Positions 21,170 through 27,598 of a stretch of 29,431 bases of DNA are shown piece by piece; within the stretch, counting starts at the first letter, position 1, and every line of letters starts with the position of its first letter. This DNA is from a virus. The stretch is from positions 1 to 29,431 of IMG/VR virus record IMGVR_UViG_3300042509_002530, one strand, 5' to 3'. The position numbers and the translations under genes were made by a program. The notes under the pieces were generated by a model, which saw only the letters and a program-made list of their open reading frames with translations, searched no databases and had not been told where the DNA came from.

Positions 21170-21828
21170 ATGGCTTTTCGGATGATGGTCGTGAGGTTGT
21201 CGGCCCACTCGGCAAGGGTGGCTTCGATGGTTTTCTGCGGTTGGCCGTGCAGCCGGGTGGCGAGGGTCTTGGGCATGACTTCGAGGAGCTGCTTGGCGGT
21301 GATGTGCGGGCGGCTCGTGATGTCGCGCGCTTCGTCGTAGAAGAGGGTGATGGCTTCCTGGCGTTGCCAGTCCTTGAAATCCTTCTCGGCCTTGATGCGG
21401 TTGTTCCGGCTGGCGATGTAGATTTGGTTTGCCTTGCGGATGTCTTCGACCGATCCGCCGTTGCGCTTGCAGATGACGAGTTCGTTGTAGCCGACCTTCT
21501 CGGCAAGGCGGGCGCGGCGTAGGGATTGGCGCGGCGTGTTGTCTTCGTCGTCCGGCTCGGGTGCGCTGTCGTGAACCGGCGGCGGGGGAGGAACTGGCAG
21601 AGGCTCGGCAGGCTCTGACACTCTCGGAGGTTCGGCGACCTTTGAGAGTTTCGGCGCCGGTGGCGGTGTGCCGCGTTGCCCACGCTTGGCGCGCGGCGGT
21701 GCGTTCGATTCGCGCCACGCTTGGGCGGCGTCCACGCTGGTCGTGGGCATGCCTTTCTTGACGAGACGGGAGACGACCGACTTGTCGATGCCTAAGGCGT
21801 TGCTTAATTCCGTGATTCCCACGGACAA
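21166..21828 (-). CDS. Terminase small subunit, Nu1-like
   Basis: A 220-residue protein if started at the TTG at 21828; a GTG two codons later (21822) would place TTTGACA at the usual distance. The N-terminal ~45 residues form a winged helix-turn-helix (ITELSNALGIDKSVVSRLVK), typical of terminase small subunits that bind cos or pac. A Pro-rich linker (about residues 45-95) leads to a helical part with QSLRRARLAEKVGYNELVIC and KANQIYIASRN and a final TIEATLAEWADNLTTIIRKA. It recognises phage DNA and recruits the large subunit coded two genes downstream. Direct repeats and a palindrome lie just upstream and may be its DNA target. Confidence 0.85.
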   Translation of the reverse strand: MSVGITELSNALGIDKSVVSRLVKKGMPTTSVDAAQAWRESNAPPRAKRGQRGTPPPAPKLSKVAEPPRVSEPAEPLPVPPPPPVHDSAPEPDDEDNTPRQSLRRARLAEKVGYNELVICKRNGGSVEDIRKANQIYIASRNNRIKAEKDFKDWQRQEAITLFYDEARDITSRPHITAKQLLEVMPKTLATRLHGQPQKTIEATLAEWADNLTTIIRKAI

Positions 21829-21853
21829 TGCAACGATGTCAAATTATGCAACG
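21828..21853. repeat. Two direct repeats ATGCAACG before the small terminase gene
   Basis: ATGCAACG occurs at 21828-21835 and 21846-21853 with an 18-base period, flanking a TTTGACA motif. In lambda the small terminase binds repeated sites next to its own gene (cosB), so this pair is a candidate binding site. No cohesive-end sequence can be recognised by eye. Confidence 0.45.
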
Positions 21854-21886
21854 CTCAAAAGAATGACGAGCGACTGGCAAACTGCG

Positions 21887-21899
21887 ATGGTTGAACCAT
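21887..21899. promoter_or_regulatory. 13-bp perfect inverted repeat, possible operator
   Basis: ATGGTTGAACCAT is a perfect palindrome around a central base, 60 bases before the small terminase start in the 98-base gap between the zinc-ribbon gene and the terminase gene. The size fits a dimeric repressor site. I see no convincing -35/-10 pair beside it; only a CATAAT without a good -35 lies downstream. Confidence 0.4.
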
Positions 21900-21926
21900 T
21901 TCGGTAGGGTTCCCATGCCGCCCCCC

Positions 21927-22157
21927 TCATTCGGAGTCGGCCAGCTTCGCGTTGATGCGCTCGATCCATTTGTCGTCTTGCTTTGGTTTCATTTTCTTCT
22001 TCAATGGCTTGCGCTTGGGTTTGGATAGCCATGGGAATTTTGTTTCGTGCGCCTGTTCGATGGTGACGAACCGATGCCCGGCTTTGCATAGTCTGCGCCT
22101 GTATCCGTCGCGGGTTGCGATGACTCGGGTGTTGGTGCCGCAGGTCGGGCAGGTCAC
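21927..22157 (-). CDS. NrdR-type zinc-ribbon small protein
   Basis: A 76-residue protein from a GTG at 22157 (GTGA overlap). The start MTCPTCGTNTRVIATRDGYR followed by RRLCKAGHRFVTIEQ resembles the zinc-ribbon of the NrdR regulator (C-x2-C, RRR.C..C..RFTT.E), with C3, C6 and then C24 and H28 as likely ligands in place of the second C-x2-C. The remaining half is a basic tail (KPKRKPLKKKMKPK), so the protein may bind nucleic acid. The ATP-cone that makes NrdR a nucleotide sensor is absent. It might regulate late genes; another possibility is a counterpart of Mu Com, the small zinc protein that turns on Mom, but it is not adjacent to mom. Confidence 0.75.
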   Translation of the reverse strand: MTCPTCGTNTRVIATRDGYRRRLCKAGHRFVTIEQAHETKFPWLSKPKRKPLKKKMKPKQDDKWIERINAKLADSE

Positions 22158-22483
22158 TGGGATTGGTTGAGCATTAGTGCTCTGTCGGCTATGTCGCGGA
22201 GTTTGGCGTTGCGCTCGAGCAACTCGTCGCGCTCTCGCTTGGCTTCGCTCAAGTCCCCCAGAGCAACTTCAAGCGACTGTCTTGCGTCTTCCAACTTGTA
22301 TTGAGCCTCGTCGCGCTCGCGCCTTGCGTCTTGTGTGAAGTTGTAGTTCACGCATGAGCCATGAATGGCCTCATCCCGCTCGCGCTCCATGCGTCGGCTA
22401 TGCTCCCACAAAATCGGATGTGAGTGCATTGCCGCTTGCGCTAATTGAACTTCAAGGTGATCCGTCTCGGGCGTGTCGCTCAT
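22154..22483 (-). CDS. Coiled-coil protein
   Basis: Starting from the ATG at 22483 (ATGA overlap) the protein has 109 residues. After a short N-terminal part (MSDTPETDHLEVQLAQAAMH) it is one long charged helix with RRMERERDEAIHG, DARRERDEAQYKLEDARQSL and SEAKRERDELLERNAKLRDI, heptad-like and rich in Glu, Arg and Leu. Comparable short coiled-coil proteins are common in phage early regions and have no known function. The larger open frame upstream of this start overlaps another gene in a different frame and is not supported. Confidence 0.75.
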   Translation of the reverse strand: MSDTPETDHLEVQLAQAAMHSHPILWEHSRRMERERDEAIHGSCVNYNFTQDARRERDEAQYKLEDARQSLEVALGDLSEAKRERDELLERNAKLRDIADRALMLNQSQ

Positions 22484-22908
22484 GCCAGTAGCCCCCGGAT
22501 CCGTGCCGCTGTTGCCTCCATAGGCGTGAGGAGTTCGAGTGCGCGCTCGAGCCGTGCCTTGTCCCACTTGCCGATGTCGTCGGACATCTTGCGCTCCCAG
22601 AGTTGGAACTTCTGACTCAGCCCCTCGATGGTGACGATCGCTGTGGTTTTGTCCGTAGGATTCAGCGTGGGCTTTTCGGCCGGCAATGCCAGCCCGAGGT
22701 CCAGCTCGAGTTGGAGTTCCGTGTCCGCCATAAACTCCGCGCCCCACCGCTTGGTCGCATAGTCTCGGGATTGAGCCAGCCACTTGGATGCGGCGTGCTT
22801 GCAGGTCAGGATGTCCTTATGGATCGCCATCCACTCCTCGCGGGTGGCGTCTGGGTTGATGGTCACGCCGCTGAGGGTGTATGTCTTTTGGTCGATGAGT
22901 TGTGTCAT
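22480..22908 (-). CDS. Hypothetical early protein
   Basis: A 142-residue helical protein (MTQLIDQKTYTLSGVTINPD start). It contains ATREEWMAIHKDILTCKHAA and SKWLAQSRDYATKRWGAEFM, and a closing ARLERALELLTPMEATAARI. The W-rich first half resembles helical DNA-associated phage proteins but I do not recognise a family. It sits between the HTH protein gene (ATGA overlap) and the coiled-coil gene (ATGA overlap). The leader before it is A/C-rich (ACCACAACACC). Confidence 0.7.
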   Translation of the reverse strand: MTQLIDQKTYTLSGVTINPDATREEWMAIHKDILTCKHAASKWLAQSRDYATKRWGAEFMADTELQLELDLGLALPAEKPTLNPTDKTTAIVTIEGLSQKFQLWERKMSDDIGKWDKARLERALELLTPMEATAARIRGLLA

Positions 22909-23408
22909 GGTGTTGTGGTTTTGAGTGATGCTCTGTATCTGGCAATGGCTGCCGACTTGGCAGCCGTGTGTGGATCCGTGGCTTTCGCCCGGAAAGTTTC
23001 TCTGGAGGAGTTTCGTTTGCGGAACTTCGTGCAGTCGAATGTGTCGCGCTTGCCGCTGAGGACATCGCGCACGCCGACCGTGTAATGGCTCACGAGCGCC
23101 CTGGTGACGCCCAGCTCCCGCGCCACCTGCGCCTGGGACATTTTGCCGTTGAGCTGGTCGAGGCCAGCCGCGAACGCGATCGCGTTGGCCATGACCGGCA
23201 GGTTGTTGGTCTCGAGCAATAGCCCGACCACTTTGCCAAGGGTCAGCGCCTGCTGACGAACCTCGGCGGCTTGGAGCATCGAAATGACTTTGCGAGCCAC
23301 GGCGGGCGTCGTGCCGAGTTCATCGGCGAGCGTGTCTTCGGGTGTGTCGAGGTCGTAGTCTGGCATATAGGCAGGCTCCCCGTTTCTTGCGGTGAATGAG
23401 TTATTCAT
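22905..23408 (-). CDS. Helix-turn-helix regulator or DNA-binding protein
   Basis: From the ATG at 23408 the protein has 167 residues (MNNSFTARNGEPAYMPDYDL). A classic helix-turn-helix is at about 90-111, MSQAQVARELGVTRALVSHY, with conserved A, G and V positions. The preceding segment (TPAVARKVISMLQAAEVRQQ, LTLGKVVGLLLETNNLPVMA) is helical and could serve oligomerisation. The C-terminal ~45 residues are basic. It overlaps the preceding gene by 8 bases. It may control early or late transcription, or act in replication; a related HTH is found in phage replication and sigma-like proteins. Confidence 0.75.
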   Translation of the reverse strand: MNNSFTARNGEPAYMPDYDLDTPEDTLADELGTTPAVARKVISMLQAAEVRQQALTLGKVVGLLLETNNLPVMANAIAFAAGLDQLNGKMSQAQVARELGVTRALVSHYTVGVRDVLSGKRDTFDCTKFRKRNSSRETFRAKATDPHTAAKSAAIARYRASLKTTTP

Positions 23409-23613
23409 GTGAGTGTCCAAAATTAAAACCCGACCGCAGGCGTGCGGCCTCGATCTTCCGTCGTTCGGGCGTCTTGCTCCAAAATCGATCGCAGGCGGCG
23501 GACATTTCATCGAGCATGTTGGCCAGCCAGGCTTCTCGGAACTCCCGGAAGCCGGCCACCTCTTGGATGATCTTCCCTCGCCCTCCGAATTTGGGTTTTT
23601 TGCGTTTGCTCAT
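23401..23613 (-). CDS. Hypothetical small basic protein
   Basis: A 70-residue protein (MSKRKKPKFGGRGKIIQEVA start) with a basic first third and then a helix with REFREAWLANMLDEMSAACD and FWSKTPERRKIEAARLRSGF. It is coupled to the RuvC-like gene by an ATGA overlap and to the HTH gene by an 8-base overlap. No family is recognised. A DNA-associated helper of the resolvase would fit the place and charge but is speculative. Confidence 0.65.
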   Translation of the reverse strand: MSKRKKPKFGGRGKIIQEVAGFREFREAWLANMLDEMSAACDRFWSKTPERRKIEAARLRSGFNFGHSHE

Positions 23614-24044
23614 GGCCGTGCCGTCCTCCGGTTAAACTCGGCGATGAGCAAAGCGTCCGCCGTGGCGTGCGTGACCTTGAGGGTCGGGAAAAGCTCCTGC
23701 GCCCGGCGCTTGCTGACATTCTTGTCGCCCTTGGTCAAACACCCCATTGCCTTCTGCCACGCTTGAGGCCGCACACGCTCGTAAGGCACCCGCAGCGCGG
23801 TCAGAACCGCTTGAAGGCGCCCATACCCCTCCCCGAATGTGAAAGCCGATTTAACGCCCATCTGCGGCGAGGAGTGAACCAACTCCAGCACCGCCCGAGG
23901 CTCTGCCAGCGAAATGGAGTCGCTGAGAAGGTCGATAAGGTCTCGGTCAGTCTCGGGCATTTTGTGCGCCCATGGGTCGCCGAGGGTTGGGATGAATGCG
24001 ATACCGCCGGACAAGCCGGGGTCTATTCCTATGTAGAGTTTCAT
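23610..24044 (-). CDS. RuvC-like Holliday junction resolvase
   Basis: A 144-residue nuclease of the RNase H fold. The opening MKLYIGIDPGLSGGIAF has the first catalytic Asp8 (GIDPG). Further motifs are ELVHSSPQMGVKSAFTFGEG with Glu54, VRPQAWQKAMG (90-100), and a final THATADALLIAEF with Asp129. These are the acidic residues of the RuvC active site as arranged in phage versions. The enzyme cuts branched DNA arising in replication and packaging. It starts in an A-rich leader (TACAAAATG) and overlaps the DnaB gene stop region by four bases. All motifs for activity are present. Confidence 0.9.
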   Translation of the reverse strand: MKLYIGIDPGLSGGIAFIPTLGDPWAHKMPETDRDLIDLLSDSISLAEPRAVLELVHSSPQMGVKSAFTFGEGYGRLQAVLTALRVPYERVRPQAWQKAMGCLTKGDKNVSKRRAQELFPTLKVTHATADALLIAEFNRRTARP

Positions 24045-25339
24045 TTTGTATTGGTTTGATTGTCAGAGATTCGTTCGGAAAATGTCGCCGTGGCGCCGTT
24101 CATTTGGACCGGCACGGCCCCGCCTCGCTCGCCATCGCGGTTCTTCATGATGGTCAGGAATTGCTCCTCGGGCTGGCCTCCCACGAACCACACATGATCC
24201 GAGTGGTGACCGATGGCGCGGGACTCGCGGAGCTTCGGCGGGTTGTCGTCGTTGAGCTGGGAAGCCGTCGCCACCGCGACATTGAGGTGGAGGGCCAGAG
24301 ACTTGAGCCGCTTCGAGACCTCCGAGACATGTTGCTCGCGGGTCTCGTTGGACCCGAGCGCCCGCAGGTGAATGAGTTGGATGTAATCCACCACGATCAG
24401 GTCGGCCTTGTCCTTCGCCACCAACTCCCTCGCCGCCCCATCGATCGCCTCCCACTCCGTCAAGTTGCTCTCGACCTCGAGCGGGTAGTGCGCCAGCTCC
24501 TGCGCGTAAGCCGTGAACTTGTCCGACATCCCACGCGACTTCTCCCCTTCCCTGTTGCTCATGCGAAGGATGCCCACCGGAAACCCACACATGGCCGAGA
24601 GCATCCGCCCCACGACCTGAGTCGCCGGCATCTCGAGCGAGAAGACCGCCACGCGCTTCCCAGCCCGGAGAGCATGGAGCGCCATTTGCAAGAGCATGAT
24701 CGACTTGCCGCCCGAGGTCGGCGCGGCCACGGTCAGGAGTTCCCCGCGCTTCAGGTGCGCCACGCCGTCCAGCGCGCCGATCCCCGAGCCGAAGGTCTCC
24801 ACCGGCTCGGTCTTCTCCAGGTCGGCGATCAACCCGTCGATGAGTTGCTTCATGCCCACGCGGGGCGTCTCCTGCATGGCCGCCGCGCCGTTGAGCGCCT
24901 CCGCCACGGCAGCGATGTCGCCCTCCTGCCGGAGAAACCCCTCTTCCGCCTTGCGGATTGCGGCCAGCGCCGTGCGGTAACGCCTCGCATCCATGAGCGC
25001 CCCGCGATGCCAAGCCGCCGTCCCCGAGTCGCCTGTGGGCATGACATCGTGGAGGTCATTGAGTTCGTGAACCCCGCCCGCCGCGTCGAGTTGACCCGTG
25101 GCCTCGAGTTGCGCCAGGACCGCCATGAAATCCGTCTTCACGCCGTCCTCGTGCAGTTTGCGGATCGTGCCGAGGATCAGTTTGTGCTTCTCGTAAAAAA
25201 ACAGGTCGTCCGGCCAGCTCATCGCGTCCAGATTGGCAAAGTTCTGCATCAGGCACGAAATCGCCGCCCGTTCTGCCGGTTCGTTGAGAGGGATCGCCGC
25301 CTTCGGCATGGGGACAATCTTTTCCATGATTGCGTTCAT
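24041..25339 (-). CDS. dnaB: Replicative DNA helicase, DnaB family
   Basis: A 432-residue helicase. The N-terminal domain (about 15-110) begins IPLNEPAERAAISCLMQNF, typical of DnaB. The C-terminal RecA-like ATPase has Walker A APTSGGKS (206-213), the H1a-region VFSLEMPATQVVGRML (232-247), Walker B DLIVVDYIQLI (313-323) and an H4-like ending with TIMKNRDGERGG near 400. It unwinds the phage replication fork. The upstream gene at 25336-25794 likely codes an initiator or loader partner and overlaps by an ATGA. Length is close to that of phage-encoded DnaB proteins. The residues needed for ATP hydrolysis are visible. Confidence 0.93.
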   Translation of the reverse strand: MNAIMEKIVPMPKAAIPLNEPAERAAISCLMQNFANLDAMSWPDDLFFYEKHKLILGTIRKLHEDGVKTDFMAVLAQLEATGQLDAAGGVHELNDLHDVMPTGDSGTAAWHRGALMDARRYRTALAAIRKAEEGFLRQEGDIAAVAEALNGAAAMQETPRVGMKQLIDGLIADLEKTEPVETFGSGIGALDGVAHLKRGELLTVAAPTSGGKSIMLLQMALHALRAGKRVAVFSLEMPATQVVGRMLSAMCGFPVGILRMSNREGEKSRGMSDKFTAYAQELAHYPLEVESNLTEWEAIDGAARELVAKDKADLIVVDYIQLIHLRALGSNETREQHVSEVSKRLKSLALHLNVAVATASQLNDDNPPKLRESRAIGHHSDHVWFVGGQPEEQFLTIMKNRDGERGGAVPVQMNGATATFSERISDNQTNTK

Positions 25340-25794
25340 AGGGACATGGGGGCTGGCGTGCTGCCGTAGGCAGACGCCTTATTTATCTTCTCTTCTCTGG
25401 TAACGCTTTTGTAACGCTGTGAGCGTTTCTCTTCCGTTACATCACCGTTACCGCGATGCTTGTTGACTCGACGCCCTACAAGTGCTCGCTCCTTAGCGGT
25501 TTGAGTGTTGTGGCGGTCAAAGTTCACAAAGGTGATTTTCGCATCTTTCACGCGCAACCACCCCGCTTCGACGAGGCTTTCCGCGAAGCACTCATTGCCC
25601 GCCATTTTGTTCAAATGTGAGAAAGCCGCGATTGTTGTAACGCCGTCAGCGTTACAATTCCGTGACGCCCAACCCCACACCTGGATCAACGCCCCGACCA
25701 CCGCATTCGGTGCCATCTTCGTCGCCTCGGCGATCTGTAAGACCTCGGGTTTTTCGGGTAAGTGGAGTTCCACCTTAATCCATTCTCCGGCCAT
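25336..25794 (-). CDS. Phage replication initiation-like protein
   Basis: A 152-residue protein with the pattern of winged-helix phage replication proteins: MAGEWIKVELHLPEKPEVLQ at the start, AEATKMAPNAVVGALIQVWG, VEAGWLRVKDAKITFVNFDR in the second half, then HNTQTAKERALVGRR and a basic, flexible end. In related phages this type of protein stands immediately before a DnaB-type helicase or loader and probably binds the origin. Here the same order is seen, with a four-base overlap. It starts one base after the stop of the methyltransferase. No origin repeats could be picked out by eye. Confidence 0.8.
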   Translation of the reverse strand: MAGEWIKVELHLPEKPEVLQIAEATKMAPNAVVGALIQVWGWASRNCNADGVTTIAAFSHLNKMAGNECFAESLVEAGWLRVKDAKITFVNFDRHNTQTAKERALVGRRVNKHRGNGDVTEEKRSQRYKSVTREEKINKASAYGSTPAPMSL

Positions 25795-25795
25795 G

Positions 25796-27166
25796 TTATT
25801 CTTGTCCTTCCATTGTAAAAAGTTCCTCTATCAAAATTCGAAAAGCTCTCTCGGCTGTGGCAGGCACGACTCCGTTGCCGAGGAGTCGCAGTTCGTCGGT
25901 TCGATTGTCACAGGTGACGCACAGCTCGGCATAACCCATCCAATCGGCAGGCCCATCAGCGTCTCCACCCAGCGCGGATTGAGCTTCCCCGTTTGCGTCC
26001 TCTCCACCATCGGAGTCAATTCCTTGTATTCCCGCTCCTCGTTGCCCCTGCCGCTCTTGTGGTCGCGGGCTGTTGGTGTTCCCCAGCAAGCCTGCTCGTT
26101 CAGATTCTTCACGCCATGGCCCTTGGCCCTCATCGCTTCGATCTGCTCCGGTGTCTTCGGGCCTTGGGCATCGTGGGCTTGAGGCGTTGCCCAGTTGCCC
26201 CCCTTCACCTGCTCCTCCAGCACCTTCCCGCCAGTCCCTGGCGCTCGACTGCCTGGGCATCCCGCCCTCGGTGTTGCCCACGACTCTTGGCGGCTCCCAT
26301 CCGTGCTGGGGTTCGCCGGGGCGGCTTGGCCATGCTTGACGGCATCCGAAAGTTTTGCTCCGTAAGCTACCGGATTCTCCTCTTTGTGGTTGTGATAACT
26401 GACCGCCCTTCCATCTATCCATTCCGTCTTGTAGCTGCCGCCCGTTGTGTCCATGACGGCTGGCGTCGGCCAATTCGCCGCATCCTTCACCCTCGCAGTT
26501 TGGGCATCCGTATTTTCCAAGCAATTCGTGGTCGAATTCGTAGCCACAAAACTGGCATGGCCTTCTGCAATCATCATCGCCATCGTTCCAAGCGGAATCG
26601 AATTGCGATGCTCCTGCGATTTGCCAACCGAGTTCTTTGACTCGTTGACGCTGATCGTAGGCCAAGATAAAGACGCGCTTTCTCTGGTGCGGTGCGCCGA
26701 CTTCAGCCGCGCTGAATATTCCCCACGCCGTTGAATAACCAATTTGTTCCAACTCTCCAACGACCTCTCGGAGTCCGAGGGAGATGTGTCCTTCGACATT
26801 CTCGAAATAGCAGAGTCGGGGGCGAAGAAGTCGAATTCCGTCTGCGATGAAAGGCCAGAGGTGCCGAGGGTCTTCTGTGCCGAGCCGCTTTCCGGCTGCG
26901 CTGAATGGCTGGCAGGGATAGCCCCCAGTGAGGATGTCCACGCGGTCACGAAACTCTGCCCATGGGAAGGATTTAAGATTCGTCCAGATAGGTGCTGCGT
27001 CCATGAGTCCCGCTTCCATTTTGCTGACCAAGTTCGCGCAGGCGAAGGCTTCGATCTCACAAAGAGCGACCGTGCGCAGATTTCGGATAACTCGGTGGAG
27101 TCCAAGCTCAATGCCGCCGTATCCGGCACAAAGGCCGAGGTGTGTAATTGTTTTGGGAGTATCCAC
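25796..27166 (-). CDS. DNA cytosine-5 methyltransferase
   Basis: A 456-residue C5 methyltransferase that must start at the GTG at 27166, since motif I lies only ten residues in. Motifs appear in order: I LGLCAGYGGIELGL (10-23), IV GGYPCQPFS with the catalytic Cys85, VI FENVEGH (121-127), VIII QRKRVFILAY (161-170) and X LLGNGVVPATAERAF (428-442). Between VIII and X lies a target-recognition region with a zinc-ribbon-like CQFCGYEFD...GCPNC (Cys204, 207, 221, 224) and three LADA/LGN(T/A) units. The enzyme probably methylates the phage genome against host restriction. A second long frame runs over nearly the whole gene (see the overlapping entry). The first codons overlap an ATG of that frame. 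Confidence 0.92.
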   Translation of the reverse strand: MDTPKTITHLGLCAGYGGIELGLHRVIRNLRTVALCEIEAFACANLVSKMEAGLMDAAPIWTNLKSFPWAEFRDRVDILTGGYPCQPFSAAGKRLGTEDPRHLWPFIADGIRLLRPRLCYFENVEGHISLGLREVVGELEQIGYSTAWGIFSAAEVGAPHQRKRVFILAYDQRQRVKELGWQIAGASQFDSAWNDGDDDCRRPCQFCGYEFDHELLGKYGCPNCEGEGCGELADASRHGHNGRQLQDGMDRWKGGQLSQPQRGESGSLRSKTFGCRQAWPSRPGEPQHGWEPPRVVGNTEGGMPRQSSARDWREGAGGAGEGGQLGNASSPRCPRPEDTGADRSDEGQGPWREESERAGLLGNTNSPRPQERQGQRGAGIQGIDSDGGEDANGEAQSALGGDADGPADWMGYAELCVTCDNRTDELRLLGNGVVPATAERAFRILIEELFTMEGQE

Positions 27167-27168
27167 AT
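25831..27168 (-). CDS. Second long frame overprinting the methyltransferase gene
   Basis: In the +1 frame relative to the methyltransferase an ATG at 27168, placed TAATG-wise on the preceding stop, opens 445 codons (MWILPKQLHTSAFVPDTAAL). The product has repeated WPTP/WATP/WGTP units, e.g. NWPTPAVMDTTGG, NWATPQAHD and CWGTPTARDHKSGRG, and ends with NPRWVETLMGLPIGWVMPSC. From memory, phage proteins starting MW.LPK and carrying WPTP.A.D repeats with WVE.LMG.P.GW are common database entries and resemble target-recognition parts of methyltransferases. This could be true dual coding, or those entries could be the shadow of such methyltransferase genes, since the LADA/LGNT units of the other frame produce WPTP. 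Confidence 0.4.
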   Translation of the reverse strand: MWILPKQLHTSAFVPDTAALSLDSTELSEICARSLFVRSKPSPARTWSAKWKRDSWTQHLSGRILNPSHGQSFVTAWTSSLGAIPASHSAQPESGSAQKTLGTSGLSSQTEFDFFAPDSAISRMSKDTSPSDSERSLESWNKLVIQRRGEYSARLKSAHRTRESASLSWPTISVNESKNSVGKSQEHRNSIPLGTMAMMIAEGHASFVATNSTTNCLENTDAQTARVKDAANWPTPAVMDTTGGSYKTEWIDGRAVSYHNHKEENPVAYGAKLSDAVKHGQAAPANPSTDGSRQESWATPRAGCPGSRAPGTGGKVLEEQVKGGNWATPQAHDAQGPKTPEQIEAMRAKGHGVKNLNEQACWGTPTARDHKSGRGNEEREYKELTPMVERTQTGKLNPRWVETLMGLPIGWVMPSCASPVTIEPTNCDSSATESCLPQPRELFEF

Positions 27169-27365
27169 TATTTCTTTCCCTTCATAGTGTTTGCATTGCG
27201 CTCGATGTATTTCCGCACGCGCTCCATGTCCGCCTCCGCCACCGCCTGCTCGGCTAGCGAGTAAGTGTGCCGGTAGTTCGGCAGCGGCTCCGCCCGTTGA
27301 ATGCGCGGCCCGATCGGGCAGTCGTTCAGACAAATGGAGATGCGGAGGGAGAGGTCTTGGGTCAT
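27168..27365 (-). CDS. Hypothetical small protein
   Basis: A 65-residue protein (MTQDLSLRISICLNDCPIGP start), starting in an ATGA overlap with the HTH gene upstream and ending in a TAATG junction with the overlapping methyltransferase frames. The second half (YSLAEQAVAEADMERVRKYI, then ERNANTMKGKK) is a charged helix. Two cysteines lie close together near the start (C-x3-C). No family is recognised. Confidence 0.65.
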   Translation of the reverse strand: MTQDLSLRISICLNDCPIGPRIQRAEPLPNYRHTYSLAEQAVAEADMERVRKYIERNANTMKGKK

Positions 27366-27553
27366 TTAGATGGAGATGACTTCACAACCGCTTTCGAGCT
27401 TGCTGGCAGGCTTAATAGGTCTGCTTCACGAAAGAGGAATTTCCTACCAAGTTGGACATAGGTTATTTTTCCTTCTTTAATGTAACGGCGAACAGACCTT
27501 GGGTTAGAACGAAGAATCTGAGCTGCCTCTTTAAGTGTTTTATATGTTGTCAT
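27362..27553 (-). CDS. Excisionase-type helix-turn-helix protein
   Basis: A 63-residue protein with the MerR-like helix-turn-helix of phage excisionases and other small DNA-binding proteins: YKTLKEAAQILRSNPRSVRR (4-23), YIKEGKITYVQLGRKFLFRE (24-43). The first helix pair recognises DNA and the following strand-turn forms the wing. It starts from an ATG at 27553, 45 bases after the DUF669-like gene, and overlaps the next gene by ATGA. In temperate phages such proteins direct excision, but they also act as plain regulators; no integrase is present in the window to support an excision role. Confidence 0.85.
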   Translation of the reverse strand: MTTYKTLKEAAQILRSNPRSVRRYIKEGKITYVQLGRKFLFREADLLSLPASSKAVVKSSPSK

Positions 27554-27598
27554 GGGTTAAATCCTGCGCGTATCCACGCCGCGCCCCGGAAGGTTGAA

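Noticed and set aside
23996-25369. Plus-strand open frame of 457 codons opposite the DnaB gene
   Set aside because: It is the antisense shadow of a GC-rich helicase gene; the translation is Arg/His-rich without any domain pattern, and the minus strand has clear helicase motifs.
27362-27553. Proof of a temperate life cycle from the excisionase-like gene
   Set aside because: The same helix-turn-helix occurs in many regulators of lytic phages, and no integrase or CI-type repressor is present in the window.
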